NCBI GenBank assembly: GCA_012845835.1
Contig: JABAKD010000002.1
Coordinates: forward strand, 20,040,129 to 20,104,128
From: Undaria pinnatifida
Taxonomy: Eukaryota > Sar > Phaeophyceae > Laminariales > Alariaceae
Reading direction: 5' to 3'
DNA: 64,000 nucleotides
Positions 1-12,020 of the stretch are shown in pieces (position 1 is the first letter of the stretch; each line of letters opens with the position of its first letter). The translations under genes and the position numbers were made by a program. The notes beneath the pieces were generated by a model. It did no database searches, was not told the DNA's origin, and worked only from the letters and a program-made list of their open reading frames with translations.

Positions 1-971
1 TCATGGTAGAGACACTCCGGATATTATGTATTGAGGGGACGCGTCTGATTTCGACAACGTGAAAGCACCCACGAAGCAAAGATGGCAGACACACATATCC
101 CGCCTTCTCGAGAAAAAACAGAGGAGAAGCGCTACGCCAACCTCCCGTACGAGCAAAGCCACCCCCGCACCTGTCTTAGACAACGCCGACGCAACGAGAG
201 ATCGCCCTCCTCTTCTCCGTTTTTCTCCTCGCCCGCAACCACGCAGACCAATCAATGCGACACGTAACAAACAAACAAAGCAATCTTCTTCCAAAACCTC
301 GCCGTCTGACATGGCCCCATGTCGACGTTTGATGCAAACCGACTTCTTTGCATCCTGTCGACTTCGAACCTCCATTGCCACGGGGACAGCAGTGCAGTCT
401 CTTCATTAATGCCAAGGCCTCTTTCGTTTCGCCTAGAGGCGACGCAGGTTCTCAATAATACTCTTTTCGGTATTATTTTTGTTTGATAGACGCCAACTTT
501 TACTTGACGGCGCATTTAACATAGTGTGTTTCGCCTATCCTTGCCTTCTTCGTTGTATAATATAACGTTTTTTTTCTGTCAAATCATGACTTTCATAATC
601 CCATGTTCGTATTAAACTCTTGGCATTACTTTCTTTAAAGTTCAATGCATGCCAAATCGGACAGCTACACCTTAAGTTGTCGAAGTGCTGCCCTGCCCTA
701 CCCGAAGCATGGGCGCCGGCGAATGCCGGCGTTCATGCGGAGCCCTTGTAGCAATAATAAAATGGAATGGAAATAAGTGCCCCCCCAAAAAACTGCCCCA
801 CCCAATAATAGATGGCAGAAACTGCTGTGTGGAGAGAGTGGGAGGGGAAGCACAGCCGGGACGGGAACATGACACCTTTTTTGTACGTCGGGATGGTAGA
901 CGGTGGGAACAGAAACCAATGAGGGGGGAAGAACGGTCGGGAAATCGCGGTCGGGTACTAAAGCTTATAAT
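1..971. other. No gene recognised
   Basis: Open frames on both strands lack recognisable domains and overlap each other, as expected by chance. No RNA gene or clear repeat was seen. Confidence 0.5.
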
Positions 972-1131
972 AAGCTCACCACACTTATACTTCCACATAT
1001 TTTCATGCACATCGTGTGTCAATTTAACATTTTAACTCTTCCATTGTATTCGCAAAAAAATTACATGTATGTGTCACACAGCTTGCAAAGATGAGTATCG
1101 ACCCTAAAATTTATCGAACTCACATCACGCA
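972..1131 (+). repeat. Dispersed repeat family 1, long copy
   Basis: This copy has two linked blocks. The first contains CTCACCACACTT and CACATATTTTCATGC. The second starts GCTTGCAAAGATGAGTATCG and ends near TTATCGAACTCAC. A second two-block copy lies at 50890-51050. Second-block copies are at 3103-3175, 16718-16765 and (reverse) 23961-24000. First-block copies are at 37741-37868 and (reverse) 15572-15699. The TCGAACTCAC part resembles the inverse of a tRNA T-arm (B box), so a SINE origin is possible. Confidence 0.7.
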
Positions 1132-1200
1132 ACTGGTATGGACGGACGTGTTTAATTAATAGAAAAAGTTTTTTTTCACAATATCACACGGTTTCCCGTT

Positions 1201-1290
1201 CCCGTGCCGTGCCGTGCCGTGCCGTGCCGTGCCGTCCTGTCCCGTTCCGTACCGTACCGTTCCGTACCTTTCCGTTCCCGTCCGACCCCA
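1201..1290. repeat. CCGTG/CCGTA pentanucleotide repeat
   Basis: A run of five-base units CCGTG grades into CCGTC, CCGTT and CCGTA variants. It creates artificial open frames on both strands. Confidence 0.85.
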
Positions 1291-1530
1291 CAATTTCCCG
1301 TCCCGACTTTTACCGCGTGTGCCCCTGGATCTGGGATTTTCCATTTTCCGGATTTTAGAAGTTTAGGTTTCCATATGAAGACGGCGTCTCTTTTGCATGG
1401 GAGAAATAATTTCCCCCTAAAAACCACTAGAAAAACCACGGCCTTTTGTTCTTGTTCCCTCCACGCTGCTTACCCGCACCAGTAGACCAGTAGGTGCCCC
1501 GTTTCGAGGGGAGGGGAGGCTCATTTGGCG

Positions 1531-1605
1531 ATGCGTGCGAAAGTGGCGCTAAGTGCCTTGGCGGTAACCACCGCACTTGTGCTCCTCGCAGCTATCAGGT
1601 CTCAG
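1531..1605 (+). CDS. Candidate first exon encoding a signal anchor or signal peptide
   Basis: An ATG opens 25 codons reading MRAK followed by a hydrophobic stretch (VALSALAVTTALVLLAAI) and RSQ. It is followed at once by GTACGG, a plausible 5' splice site; without splicing the frame stops 14 codons later. The basic N-terminus plus an uncharged hydrophobic core fits a secretory signal or type II anchor. No following exon was found nearby. The GT14 gene starting at 25.3 kb lacks its anchor exon, but a 24-kb intron spanning a LINE would be needed to link them. A chance hydrophobic frame is an equal possibility. Confidence 0.25.
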
Positions 1606-2496
1606 GTACGGAACGGTAGCCTGGCATGTACGTGATCTAGTTCGTCCGCTCGTGCTGCTTTTGTTTTGACTTGCAATCCCCGCGTGCTTGGCAGATGGTA
1701 TACCACACCGATCTGACCCGAATTACAAGCACCATTGGTGTATTAATATTAATATAAAACAGTCTTCATATTTCCGTTCAGTGTCGTAATTTCTCGGACG
1801 TAGCGAGCCGTACAGCTTGTATAGCAGCGTGGAGCATGGCCATGAGACACAAGGGATTCAGGCAGACAGAGCTAGCCTCGCGCAGTTCATAACGGTAGCC
1901 CCTGCTGCAACACGTTCGTTGGTCGCCCCTGCGGCAACACCTTGGCTTCAGGCCGCGCTTTGGCTTCCCCATGCCCCATCGCGTCTCATCCTTTTCTCTT
2001 CTCGCCTCACGTTTCATCTGTGTTCTCGGTTCTGTGTTTCCTCGATATATATTCGGTCGGTTTTTAGGTGTCGGTGCTGCAGGCGGGCGGCAAAGCAGCG
2101 GCGTCTTATCACGCAAACAAAGCTCCGGTGAGATGTGTGTTTGCGAGCTCAATTGCCTCGGTTGTTGGCTTTCGGTGCGCTCCGCTCTCGCTCTAGTTCA
2201 CCATCCGCTGCTGCTGTTATCTACCGCAGCGTTGTCTCGCAGTACCAAATCGCAGCACCAGGTGTCATAGGTCGCTTCGCACGGTGGTCCCCCCCCCCAC
2301 TATTACTTATGCTGTCTCTGGTTCACGATACACGTACAAACTCGTTGGTACGAGTACGAAACAACTTGCTTATAATATAGTGAGCCCCCTACCGCTTGCT
2401 GCCTCGAAGAACTATGCACTCGTACCCTACATACAAGTACCACTGCTGTGTGCACTCGCTAACTGTGTGTGTTATTCGCATTAAACTGATATTTTC
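1606..2496. other. No gene recognised
   Basis: No domain-bearing frame or RNA gene was seen. The overlapping frames around 1778-2380 look like chance. Confidence 0.45.
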
Positions 2497-2725
2497 ACCC
2501 ATTTACATCCAGCACAACCAGTGTCCGTGCTCATGCCTCATATCATAGAGAGACGAGCTCTGTGGTCACCAGCTACGAGACAGAGATAAGCATTGCAGCA
2601 AGGACGTTTTGGCCATGCAACGCCAACTGCAATGAGCGCGCGGGCAAAAAACAAAGTATGCAAGCCAGCAGACCAGACTATTTGCAGTAAAAAAGAAGAA
2701 AAAGGAAAAACAAAGAATAAATGAG
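2497..2725 (+). repeat. Dispersed repeat family 2
   Basis: It begins near CATTTACATCCAGCACAACC, continues with GTGTCCGTGC and AGAGAGACGAGCTCTG, then a TTGGCCATGCA block and an A-rich tail. Related copies are at 12455-12560 (+), 46770-47000 (-, inside an intron) and 63537-63640 (+). The orientation and A-rich end suggest a retroposed SINE-like element. No coding capacity was found. Confidence 0.65.
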
Positions 2726-3102
2726 AAAAAAGAAAAGAAAAAGCTGTCAGCAGATAGTAGTAGCGCAGTATAAAAATAAAGCAAAATCATCCTCATCTCG
2801 TACGTACTGTTTTTTTCTTTCCATCCTCCGGGCAGACGGGGAAACCTCACCTCACTTGAACCTCACTGACCTCACCACACTTCCACCTCTACTTGTATGT
2901 ACACACTGCTGTTGTTACCGTTATAAACCCCTTGAGTAGGGCCTTACCCAATAAGCTAGCATATCTTTTACCTTGTACCAGGTATTGGCTTTTTGAGCTT
3001 ATGGAAAAGCTTATGTCCGACCGAGCATAGCCAACATGCCAGACCCTCCAAATACAAACTCATCTATATTGTACTCAGTATATTACAAGTACCAACAACG
3101 CA

Positions 3103-3175
3103 GCTTGCAAAGATGAGTATTGACCTAAAATTCGTCGAACTCACGGCTGACGTGCTTGAAATTAGTTTATAAAAT
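3103..3175 (+). repeat. Dispersed repeat family 1, second-block copy
   Basis: It runs from GCTTGCAAAGATGAGTAT through TTCGTCGAACTCACGGCTGA to TTTATAAAATAG. The last part matches the 48-bp fragment inserted in the LINE at 16718-16765, so the two are closely related. Confidence 0.75.
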
Positions 3176-5438
3176 AGCTCATGTGAGAGCATATCAAGGG
3201 AAATCGAGCATAAGGTGGTTATTATGCCCGGCCTCATTTCGGGTGCATAGACTAAGTGTGCGTCTGGTTGTCTGGCAGCACGGCGGAGGCGCTACAAATG
3301 GGTGGCCGCACGGTAATAATACATTGCACGAGGCTTAATTACACCCATTGTCGGCTCTGTTTATCGCGACATTGGACGGTCCTGTTATAAATAAGAACAC
3401 TTGAACACGCACACACACGCGCGCCCACGCGCCCACACGAGCACGAAAAAAGCGGAGAGCGCAAGGGACGCAGCCGATCTTCCGATCTTGCGATCTTGCA
3501 GCGATGGCAATCGCTCTTCTCAAGTACAACAGGGGGCGGGGAAAGTAGCATTGCGTCGTGCGGGGTGCGGGGGTGCTGGGTAGTCCGCTCTGGCTAGCTA
3601 GCTCGCTAGCTCTGTTTTTGCTGTCGAGTTTCGAGTAGAGAGTTCAAGCAGGTTTTCCAATTGACATGGTGGGCAGTTCATCATGGGCGGTGGTATGGAG
3701 AATGCAGCAAGGCACTGCTGTGCGCACTGTGCTGTATATGGACACAACACACACTAACACACAACAAACAGCCGTAGTAGTATGATACGTAAATATATAC
3801 ACTTTCGAAGTATATAGGAATATATGTATTTTTTGCTTTTTCAGCACTGACAAACCTGCACCTGCCATGTGGCTTGTAGAAAAACACAAATACCATATGG
3901 TAGCCGAAGAACCCACGTTTCACGAGCTTATCGACGACAAGCAAGGATGCCCAACGAGTGTTCGACGAGCAAACACGCTTTTATCGAACAAAAATAAAGC
4001 TAGAGATGGAACAAAGAGCGACCATAAGTCGACCTTATCCGCGTAAAACTGGTATAAATCGCGAGCTTATTTCCAGTTTTAAAAGCCCATGCCCGCTAAA
4101 AAAAAAAGCTTTTATCAGAAAATAAGCTTATTGGGCCTACCCTTGAGAGCCCCAAAACCCCTGCTTAATACTAATTTCCAAGTACTCTTGTCCCCCAAAA
4201 CGGGTTTCCAATTGTAAAGGCGTTAGTGACAGCAGTGCCGATGTATACAACACACAAGCCTCGGACGAATTTCAATGCCGATTTTTTTCGACGACCGGTA
4301 GAGTGCCAACGCGGAGCGACGCGTTTTTCGAAAAATCTCGACGAAATCTCATCTTCCGAAAGCTGCCATTACGGCCCAGATTAACGAAGAGCACGGAATA
4401 TCGTAAGTCGATTTTTTTTCAATTTCATGAAAAATTCACGAAAGATTCAGCTCTGCTTCTTATCAAGGAACGGCGTAGTGCGTTCTAGAAAATTAAAAAA
4501 ATAAAAAAACGCAAAAGGGTCAACGAACACCCGTGGGCAACGACCGAGGCGAGCGATGGCTCGCGTCCTCCGAGCGATGGCTTGCGTCCTCCCCGGAGCG
4601 CCGCGGCTAGCGGCAGATTGTTTTGGCCGGCAGCGGCTTGGAGGCTATGGCTCTAGGCGTCTCTTGGATGGGCTGGCGCCACCCCGCCGCCCGACACGGG
4701 CAGCAGCGACGGGGATATAGCGGTCGAACTTCTGAGCGAAGTCATCATGTGGTAGTTGGTCGTGTACTTTGGAGGTGCAGGGCGACGAAAAACTGGGCTT
4801 GCGGAGGTCTCGATTGTTTTTGAAGCGTCGCAGGCGTTGTACGCTGTGTTAAGGACGTTCGGAGGCCGCGCTGCGGCCGCTCCGGTGGTCCTACCTTTCG
4901 CAATGGTGGCTTCTCGCCTCTCAATCAGCCGACCACATAGCACCAATTCGCGTGGCCGGCTTCGGTTACACAGAACAAGCTATGTCTAGGTGGACAAACT
5001 CCCCAAATTGAATTTCGATTTTCGACTAAATTCGACGGAGAAAGCCTTTTTTTACTTCTTTGTTGAATTTGATTTTTCGTAACAATTCTGAGAATGCCTC
5101 CTTGGTTATTCATTATTTTACCCATCAGATGCAAACTAAATTCAATTCTAAAAAAACATCGAAATTCGATATGGCAAGTTAATTTGGTCCCTCAGCGATT
5201 GTCGGGAAAAAAAAAAATTAAAACAAAATTCTCAGGGGTAGCATTGCTCAGGGTTTGTCGAAGTTTAGCCGCATAAAATACGTTGACGGCTAAAACAAGA
5301 CCTGAGCAACCTGCTTCCGGAGGGGGAGAGCTTCAAAAATAGCCCCCAACCCTGAGCAACAAACTGCAATCGTCCATGGTCAGGGAACAGAGCACGCAAG
5401 GTATTATCATGTTGCCTGAACCACTACAAAAACGAACG
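3176..5438. other. No gene recognised; scattered repeat fragments
   Basis: Frames here have no recognisable domains. Around 4270-4310 a segment containing TTTCGACGACCGGTAGAGT matches the reverse of 11300-11335, so part of the interval is repeat-derived. Confidence 0.4.
4141..4215 (+). repeat. Diverged copy of the 91-bp MITE family
   Basis: It shares the order AGCCCC, AACCCCT, CTAATTTCCAAGTA, then CAAAACGGGTTTCCA with copies at 58068-58160 and (reverse) 62833-62923. Its termini are degraded. Confidence 0.5.
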
Positions 5439-5891
5439 CTGACTCGCTGCCAATGCGTAGCATGGCAGGTCCCGCTGTCTCCTCGAACCAGAAATGGTTT
5501 AGTGACGCTGTGGGGACGACAGTAACTACTGTAGTAGAAGTGTTTTACAATCAATCTCAGCAGGCAGGGATTTTTTTGTATTCGTTCGTACGAGTGGGAG
5601 AGAAACAAGGTTGAGAAGCAGCCTCTCAAGCTGGGTCACGGCAAGGAGGGTTGCCAGGGCGGACGCCCACTCGCTGCCACCAAAGCGTAGAGTATCAGGG
5701 CATGTCAGCTCCTCCCACCGGTCGTCGCTTGGTGATACTGCTGTGGCGGCGAAAGCAGTGCAGCAGGTTCAATCTAGGCAGGCAAGATGAGAGAAGGGGA
5801 GGTGGATCTTGGGTGGATGCTATTGTGTTCCCAACACGCAACGCAACGCAAATAGCTAGCAACGCAACTTCGTGCTGGGTGACGGCAAGGA
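5439..5891 (+). repeat. Tandem duplication with coding-like unit
   Basis: Two diverged units about 226-244 bp apart share ACTCGCTGCCA, GCGTAG, a Ser-rich stretch, and a CAATCT..CAGGCA end; a partial third starts at GCTGGGTGACGGCAAGGA. On the + strand the same frame reads NADSLPMRSMAGPAVSSNQK in unit 1 and DAHSLPPKRRVSGHVSSSHR in unit 2, with a stop ending unit 2. The peptide was not recognised. It could be the remnant of a repetitive protein gene or plain tandem duplication. Confidence 0.45.
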
Positions 5892-6205
5892 AGACGGCGA
5901 CGACATCTGACCATTATGACATTGGGTTAGAGAGGCGGAGGGAGCAGGTCGCGGCGAAAGGTGGTGGAGCACCGTGTGTGTGGTAGATCGGCAGGAAGCT
6001 CGAAGCTCGAAGCTCGTCGCATATCAAGCGCAGGTCTTACGTTTCGAGCTCACTGCTGTAGAGCACGCGGAGAGCCCCGTGAGCATTCTTTTTTGTTTCA
6101 TATTTTCAAAGACTTGAAGCGCGCCCCGACCATGAGCAAACCACCCCTGAGCATTTTCACTTTGTTTTCCCTTTTGTTTTCGAAACTCTCTATTTTCGTT
6201 ATGTT

Positions 6206-6285
6206 ATTATTCGTACCGTGCTGGTTTTCGGAGGAAATCGGCTCAGCAACTCATCCCAGGGGGCGTGTTACACATTTGTATAAAC
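6206..6285 (+). repeat. Dispersed repeat, inverse copy at 11188-11250
   Basis: GTACCGTGCTGGTTTTCGGA followed by a CTCAGCAACTC..CCAGGGGG..GTGTTA block matches the reverse complement of 11188-11250 with scattered changes. Confidence 0.65.
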
Positions 6286-6404
6286 TTGTCGTAAACAAAA
6301 TCGAGTGTACCATCTGGAAAGCGGGAAGCGGAGCTCTGCTGTTGGAAGGGCTCCGACTTAACACCTTGACGTCTGGAAACTGCTGGAAACCCTTTTTGGG
6401 GGTG

Positions 6405-6560
6405 TCCCGCATTATTGTGCTTTTCACAACCGTGGAACTAACCATGTAACCCTAAACCTAACCCATACGAAATACCAGTCGAACTGCCCCAAAATGACGT
6501 CACTAGGGTGAAATAGAAAAAAGCACAACAAAGTAATGTGTATCACTATGCTGCTGCAGC
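6405..6560 (+). repeat. Solo arm of the CCCTAA/GACGTCAC fold-back family
   Basis: It contains GTGGAACTAACC, AACCTAACCCATACGAAATA, TGACGTCACTAGGGTGAAAT and TGTGTATCACT. These match in order the right arm of the fold-back element at 20391-20776. Confidence 0.7.
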
Positions 6561-7399
6561 TGTTGCTGCGTACCTGGTATATTAGAAAGAAATGAAGAAA
6601 ATACACTTGAGCTGTGAGATCGACCAAAAAGTTTGTTTTGAACAAAACTCAGCTTCGGAAGCTGCGTGTGATATTTCGATCGCGCGTGTTACGGGGTGTG
6701 GTGTGTATACCCTCGTGAAGGATACAGGTCGGTGACTCCCCTGCTAATGTCTGGGTCAACAGGACTGACACGTCAATCTTGTTCTGCGCACGGAAACTGT
6801 ATAGCCCGCATTGAGGGGGACGAAACCAGACATGTGTGGAATTCAGTACGCATGGAACAATAAGTGTTACCAGGTATAGAGTTTTGAGTTCACTAAGTGT
6901 TACCAGATATAGTGATATGTGTTAACTTTTGGAGTGGGCTACTTGGGTCTACCGGGTTCGTACGCAAGTTCTTGTGTACTCCCTGTATATGTGGCAGGCC
7001 AGCGGAGGTCACCTATATACCACCACCATCATGATGGTCTTGTTTTAGTGGCGTGGTTGCTATACCGGTTCAATGAACGCTGCATAAAGTATAATGTTGA
7101 ACGTTCTCTGCGAATCTGCGGTGGCATAGACGATGGTGAAATTTGAAACGCCAATACAGGGTAGTAGCCGTAATACAGCTTCAACAGTACAGCAGTTAGT
7201 ATGCGTATATGCATCTGGCAGCCGTACATGTAGGAGTACTACGTACCGTCATCAGCAGGGACCAGGGACCGGCAAAAGCTACAGCAGCAGCAATCAACCA
7301 CACAAGTGCTGCAGCAGTGTTTCATGTGGAGACATGAATAACAAATGAAACACAGAAAAACTCGACACCGCCGTGCTCAGTAGTTAGCGTTGCCGAGAG
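6561..7399. other. No gene recognised
   Basis: The interval has short TACCWGGTA motifs at 6571 and 6868 and no domain-bearing frame. Confidence 0.45.
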
Positions 7400-7795
7400 T
7401 TTTGAAAATTTGGTGGGCCGGGCTGGGCCGGGCCGAGAGTTTGAAAAATTGATGGGCCGGGCCGGGCTGCGGCCTATCGTGTTGAAATTTGATGGGCCGG
7501 GCCGGGCCGCGGCCCATCATCTGAAAATTTGATTGGCCGGGCTGGGCCGCGGCCCATCATGTGAAAATTTGATGGGCCGGGCCGGGCCGCGGCCCATGAG
7601 ATGTGGGCTTTGTATGGGCCGCTCTGCCGAGCCCATGAGGCGGCCCACGAGTTTCACAGGCCGGCCCGGGCCGCGGCCCATGAAATGTGGTGTACTGTTG
7701 CTGCTATAATATGTACGATGACGAAGTCCAGGCTGCCCATGAAATGACGCACGCGTTTTTGCGGCCCGGCCCGGCCCGCGCGCGGCCCATCATAT
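7400..7795. repeat. GGGCCGGGCC minisatellite
   Basis: Units of about 50-60 bp alternate an A/T part (GTGAAAATTTGATG) with a G/C part (GGGCCGGGCCGGGCCGCGGC). The array is regular to about 7620, then decays. A degenerate two-unit copy lies at 13266-13345. Each GC block is nearly self-complementary and should form strong hairpins. Confidence 0.85.
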
Positions 7796-10735
7796 GTTAT
7801 GTGCGGTAAGTACTACTATGACGACTTCGACTTCCGTCCTGCCCATGTGAGGCAACCAACCCACATTTCCTTGCCGAGACACGGTCCGGCCCGCGTGTAA
7901 CCTGTGCAAAAAAGCCGCAGAACAGCGGTTTACGGTTTGTTTCGCAGCAAAAAACAGCAACAACAGGCGAGGAAAACAAATGAATTCGATACTCGCGATA
8001 TGCATACTGAACGCAAACTGAAGATGGTTTATTAATTAGGCGTATATCTGCATACTAAGCTTGCTGCTGCCAGCGCCAAAGTTCACTATACGCCGGACAG
8101 GACGCAACCAGAACGAAACAACAAACTGTCCTATGAAACAACAACTGCTGCTGTGTATACTGCCCCATAAACAACCTTGACGAGAGTGCCGCTGCTCGTT
8201 CACATGTTGTGGCCTATCACGTTTCACGAGCACCACACTCTAGACTACACATCCTACATCCCCTCCACCAACGACAGCCTGCGCCTTTGCAGTAAGGCTT
8301 CGTAGCGCCTTCGCGCGTACGTTCTTCATCTCTGGCTGTTCGTCAAAGAGGACGGCTGAGTGCCCAAAGGCCCCCACGAGAGAAGAAGTACGCTTCCCAA
8401 CCAGCGTCTTGCTGAGGGGGGGTGGGAACTCTGACGAATCACCGGCTAAGCTCAACGCCCACTTGATGATTGCGCTGTTGACTCGATGTCGACGGCACCG
8501 TGACCTGCGCCAGAGGAATTTAGAGAAATATAATCATGAACGGGAATTGGAAGGGAAGATTAGATGCGTATCGTGGTGTCAGCTGTTTCTTGTCTACAGT
8601 ACGTACGAAGCACCAAGCAGATCAAAGTTATCAGATTTTTCTTTATTTTATGTTACAAGATAAAATCGTGTTTGTTTCGACCGGCGGGGCTTTTTCGCGC
8701 CGGCCCCGTCGCCCCGACCTCGGCGCCGCTCGCCCCGGCCGACGCCGTTAGGCTCCGGGGGCACGCACCCGGGGCCTCGCCCTCGCCCCGTGGCCCGCGC
8801 GGCGCGCCCTCGAAGCCGCAAAAATAGCGTCAGTTTCCCGAGGACGGCCCTCCCCCCCGCCGCACTGTGTGCCCACAACATTTTTTCACAGAAAAGTTCA
8901 TCACAAAATAAAACACCCCGCCTCTCGCCAGCACGAACGAAATCATGCGACCCGCACACCCTACCAGCACCCGCACACGAGAACATCGAACATGGTTCCG
9001 GACACTACGAACAACTCGCCTTCTCGGGCTCAGCAGCACTGCTGGTGTCCGCCGGTCACCCTTCGCGCGCGCGTGCCGGCGCGCTCGCTCGAGCTGAAGG
9101 CGGGGAGCAGGTTGCAGAGCGAGGGGCTTCTGTCGCGAAGGAACTTTGCCCGGGTTGCACCCATAAGGTACCGCACATCATGATATAATGAAGAACAAGC
9201 AATCTTATACCGTCCATATACGTCCAGATACGAAATGCGAACGCTATGTTTTAGAATCAGTGAAGCTACTCAGACGCCGTGACCACAGCCCCAAAGACCT
9301 TCCCAGGTCAACCGCCCAGTAGGGGTCGAGTCTCCTCGACCCAGACAGGCCGGGGCTGCCGATTTTCGTCGCAGTTTAACGCGTTTCGGCCGAGCAAGGG
9401 CAGCGGGAACTATGGCATTTGTTGTGGCGTGGAGCATAAAACATAACATTTTGTACCGAAATATAATGAACGGTTTGGCGTTCACATTAATATAGAAACG
9501 GTCTTTACATTCCCGTACATTCGTCGTGCTGGGCTGCTCACGAGCATGGGCACCAGTCAAACCGCCAATAGCATCAATAGTCAGCTCAGTACGTAATAGT
9601 GCAGTGCAGAGCAGTAGGCTCACACCAAAGTTGAGCAGCGGTTTATGTGTTTGCTGCCAGGACACGAGACGACGCATGTGATTGGGTTACGTAGGTAATA
9701 CTGCTACTACTGCTGTTGTACCAGAGTAGTACGTTCATGTACACACCTTCTACTGCTTGCTGCTAATGTATGACAACATATGCCGGTACCTGGCGTCCGC
9801 GTGGAGGGATGCGGTGGAATCGAGTATACTCGTGACCTGTCAATAAAAACTGTACGTGCATCCATGCATTAGTTTGTTCTCCACTCTATCTGCCCGTAAA
9901 CATCTCAACTCTTGTGTGGCCCAGTTCTTTGCGTGCGGAGGAGTTCTCCTAGCAGCTGTGCTGCTTTGTGACTTTGAATGAACTTCCCCAGTCCTCTGCT
10001 GCTTGCGACCGCGAGACCCCGAGACTGTGAAAAAGAAACTGCTTGCTGGTGTTGCTGTAGTCTGGTGGTGGTGGTAGTGGTGGTGCTGCTGCTGTGACGT
10101 AGTTTCACGCAAGTACATGATCTGTGTCGAAAGATGGCCACCGGCTGCGGCGTCATATATCTGAGTGGCTGAGCTTCACGCGCCTCATTTCTCTCGCGTG
10201 TGCACCGTGTACGTGGGCCACCTCCCGGCAAGTCAGCCGTCCAAACCCCAAAACCAAGAAATCGATACTTGTACGCGTGGTTGTTTCTACTCCGTAAGAT
10301 TTGGGAAACCGTGTACCTGGTATATCCTAGGTTTTCTTCACAAACACCACACCTGTAAATGACATGAGAGCTGTATCAAGCAACTTGCAGAGTTGGGTTT
10401 CAACCATTGAATCGGTCGTACTCACAAGTGACGTTATCATTTTTTTCATCGTTTTTTTTTTCTCTGATTGCTCTTTTAACAGTGCTGCTGTCCAGTGCTG
10501 CTATTTTCCGTCCAAATCACGAAAACCCAAAACCATCGATCACGTACAAGTTGTTGCATTGACGAGGGCTTACAAGGGCTTCTCATGGCGGGCGGCGATT
10601 TCACTCTGATTTTTGCCTTTTTGTGTTTTCCATTTGCTCTACGAGTACTCGTAGTGCTGATGTGAAGAGATTGTTGCTGCTGCGCGATGTTGCTACCACT
10701 TTTTTTTTTCTTCACACACATGTACTTTCCAGCTT
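7796..10735. other. No gene recognised; GC-rich island at about 8670-8870
   Basis: The 8670-8870 part is clearly richer in G+C than its flanks. It is open in several frames on both strands, so the frames there reflect composition. No splice-consistent coding series or RNA gene was found. Confidence 0.4.
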
Positions 10736-10860
10736 CTGGACTAGCCGCGGTCTCAGATGTCGTCCCTTCCCCCCCCCGGTTCTTGCCTACAAATTTTATC
10801 GCGCATAGGGTTCAGCAATCCCACTGCTCGTCGACTTTTTCATCGAATGATGCTAACTCA
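10736..10860 (+). repeat. Dispersed repeat related to 23024-23330
   Basis: It starts TCTGGACTAGCCGCGGTC, followed by TGTCGTCCCTTC, a poly(C) run and GGGTTCAGCAATCCCACTGC. The same order appears at 23024 onward. Confidence 0.6.
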
Positions 10861-10930
10861 CGCTCTCGCGCTTTCCGCAAGTCAATTTGTGCACAAGAAA
10901 AAGTCCCCACGAATTTATACGAGTATGCAC

Positions 10931-11004
10931 TGGGGGGGATTCGAACTCACGAAACTGACCTATGCCAGGCTCGAGGATAACCTGATACACCACCGGGGCG
11001 ACTG
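10931..11004 (-). repeat. tRNA-like element (possible SINE head)
   Basis: Read on the minus strand, GGTGGTGTATCAGGTTA resembles an internal A box and GTGAGTTCGAATCC a B box, about 40 nt apart as in a tRNA gene. The preceding GTCGCCCCGG is shared with the element at 60836-60914. The ends do not pair into a clean acceptor stem, so this is a degenerate tRNA-derived sequence, not a functional tRNA. Confidence 0.5.
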
Positions 11005-11025
11005 GTACTGCATACCATATATGAC

Positions 11026-11187
11026 AGTGTTAGTGTTAATGTTAGTGTTAATGTTAGTGTTAGTGTAAGTGTTAGTGTTAGTGTTAGTGTTAGTGTTAGT
11101 GTTAGTGTTGATGTTAGTGTTGGTGTTAGTGTCAGTGTCAGTGTTGGTGTTAGTGTTAGTGTTAGTGTTATTAATAGTGTTAGTGTA
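11026..11187. repeat. (TTAGTG)n hexanucleotide microsatellite
   Basis: About 27 six-base units GTGTTA have occasional GTTAAT and GTTGGT variants. It directly abuts the tRNA-like element and the repeat at 11188. Confidence 0.9.
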
Positions 11188-11250
11188 TAACACCCCCCCT
11201 GGGGCGAAATGCTGAGCCCGTTTCTTCCGAAACCAGCGCGGCACGAATAA
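11188..11250 (-). repeat. Inverse copy of the 6206-6285 repeat
   Basis: The reverse complement reads GTGCCGCGCTGGTTTCGGAA, then the CTCAGCATTTCGCCCCAGGG block. It matches 6206-6285 with scattered changes. Confidence 0.65.
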
Positions 11251-11967
11251 CAACGGTGGCGGCTTTGGGAGGATGTCGTCGAGATCTTTCCATAGACGTG
11301 TCGTTTAGACTCTACCGGTCGTCGAGAAATCGGCATTCGAAACTCGTCCAAGGGGGTGTGCTATACACCCGTCACATACGGTACTCTTCTGCTGTGTATA
11401 TATCACATACATGGTCTTTTTTTTAGGGCTCCGCATGGGTGGCGGTGATTTTGCTCGCATTTTCAAATGGCGTCCTTTTTGAGTTCTAGTTTTTGTTCCC
11501 AACATCGTTTGATGTATACAATGTGTGTGATGCATCAGGTTTTTTGCGGCGATCATTTTTTCGTTTTCATTTTCCTTCTTTTTGCGATCTTTCTATTTTT
11601 TTTCAAGACTTTTACGCACAGAACTTCTACATTCCTGCGTTCAAAATGCGTAGAAACTGTTGTATTAATGTGCTACGTAAGTGCCTGTAACGAGGGAGGA
11701 TGTGGTGGACATCCAGTACAGAAGGGGAGCCCACACAGGCAGGAGAACTTGGTCTCGCCGCCAGAGGGATCGCCCGATTGGTCCGCTACCGACGCACGGT
11801 CCCTCGGTCGCTCCACCTCGATCTTTGAGCTTTGATAAATATCGTCCGACACCCTGAGACCTCGACCGTCACTGTGCACGACCTCACGTTTCAACCCATG
11901 CCTCCCTACAGCATGCCAGCTTGCGTAACCCCCCGGGGAACACCCCACTCCCCGAGGTTGTGGCATT
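11251..11967. other. No gene recognised
   Basis: Frames such as 11467-11835 show no domain and contain T-rich low complexity. The start of the interval includes a fragment also found inverted near 4270. Confidence 0.4.
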
Positions 11968-12020
11968 CGATACGAGAATCGTGAGAATCGTGAGAATCGC
12001 AAGCTTCGACGAACGCCAGA
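11968..12020. repeat. GAGAATCGT triplet repeat segment, pair of 13207-13258
   Basis: ATTCGATA is followed by three GAGAATCGT/C units and CAAGCTTCGACGAACGCC. The segment recurs almost unchanged at 13207-13258 in the same orientation, 1.24 kb away. Confidence 0.8.
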
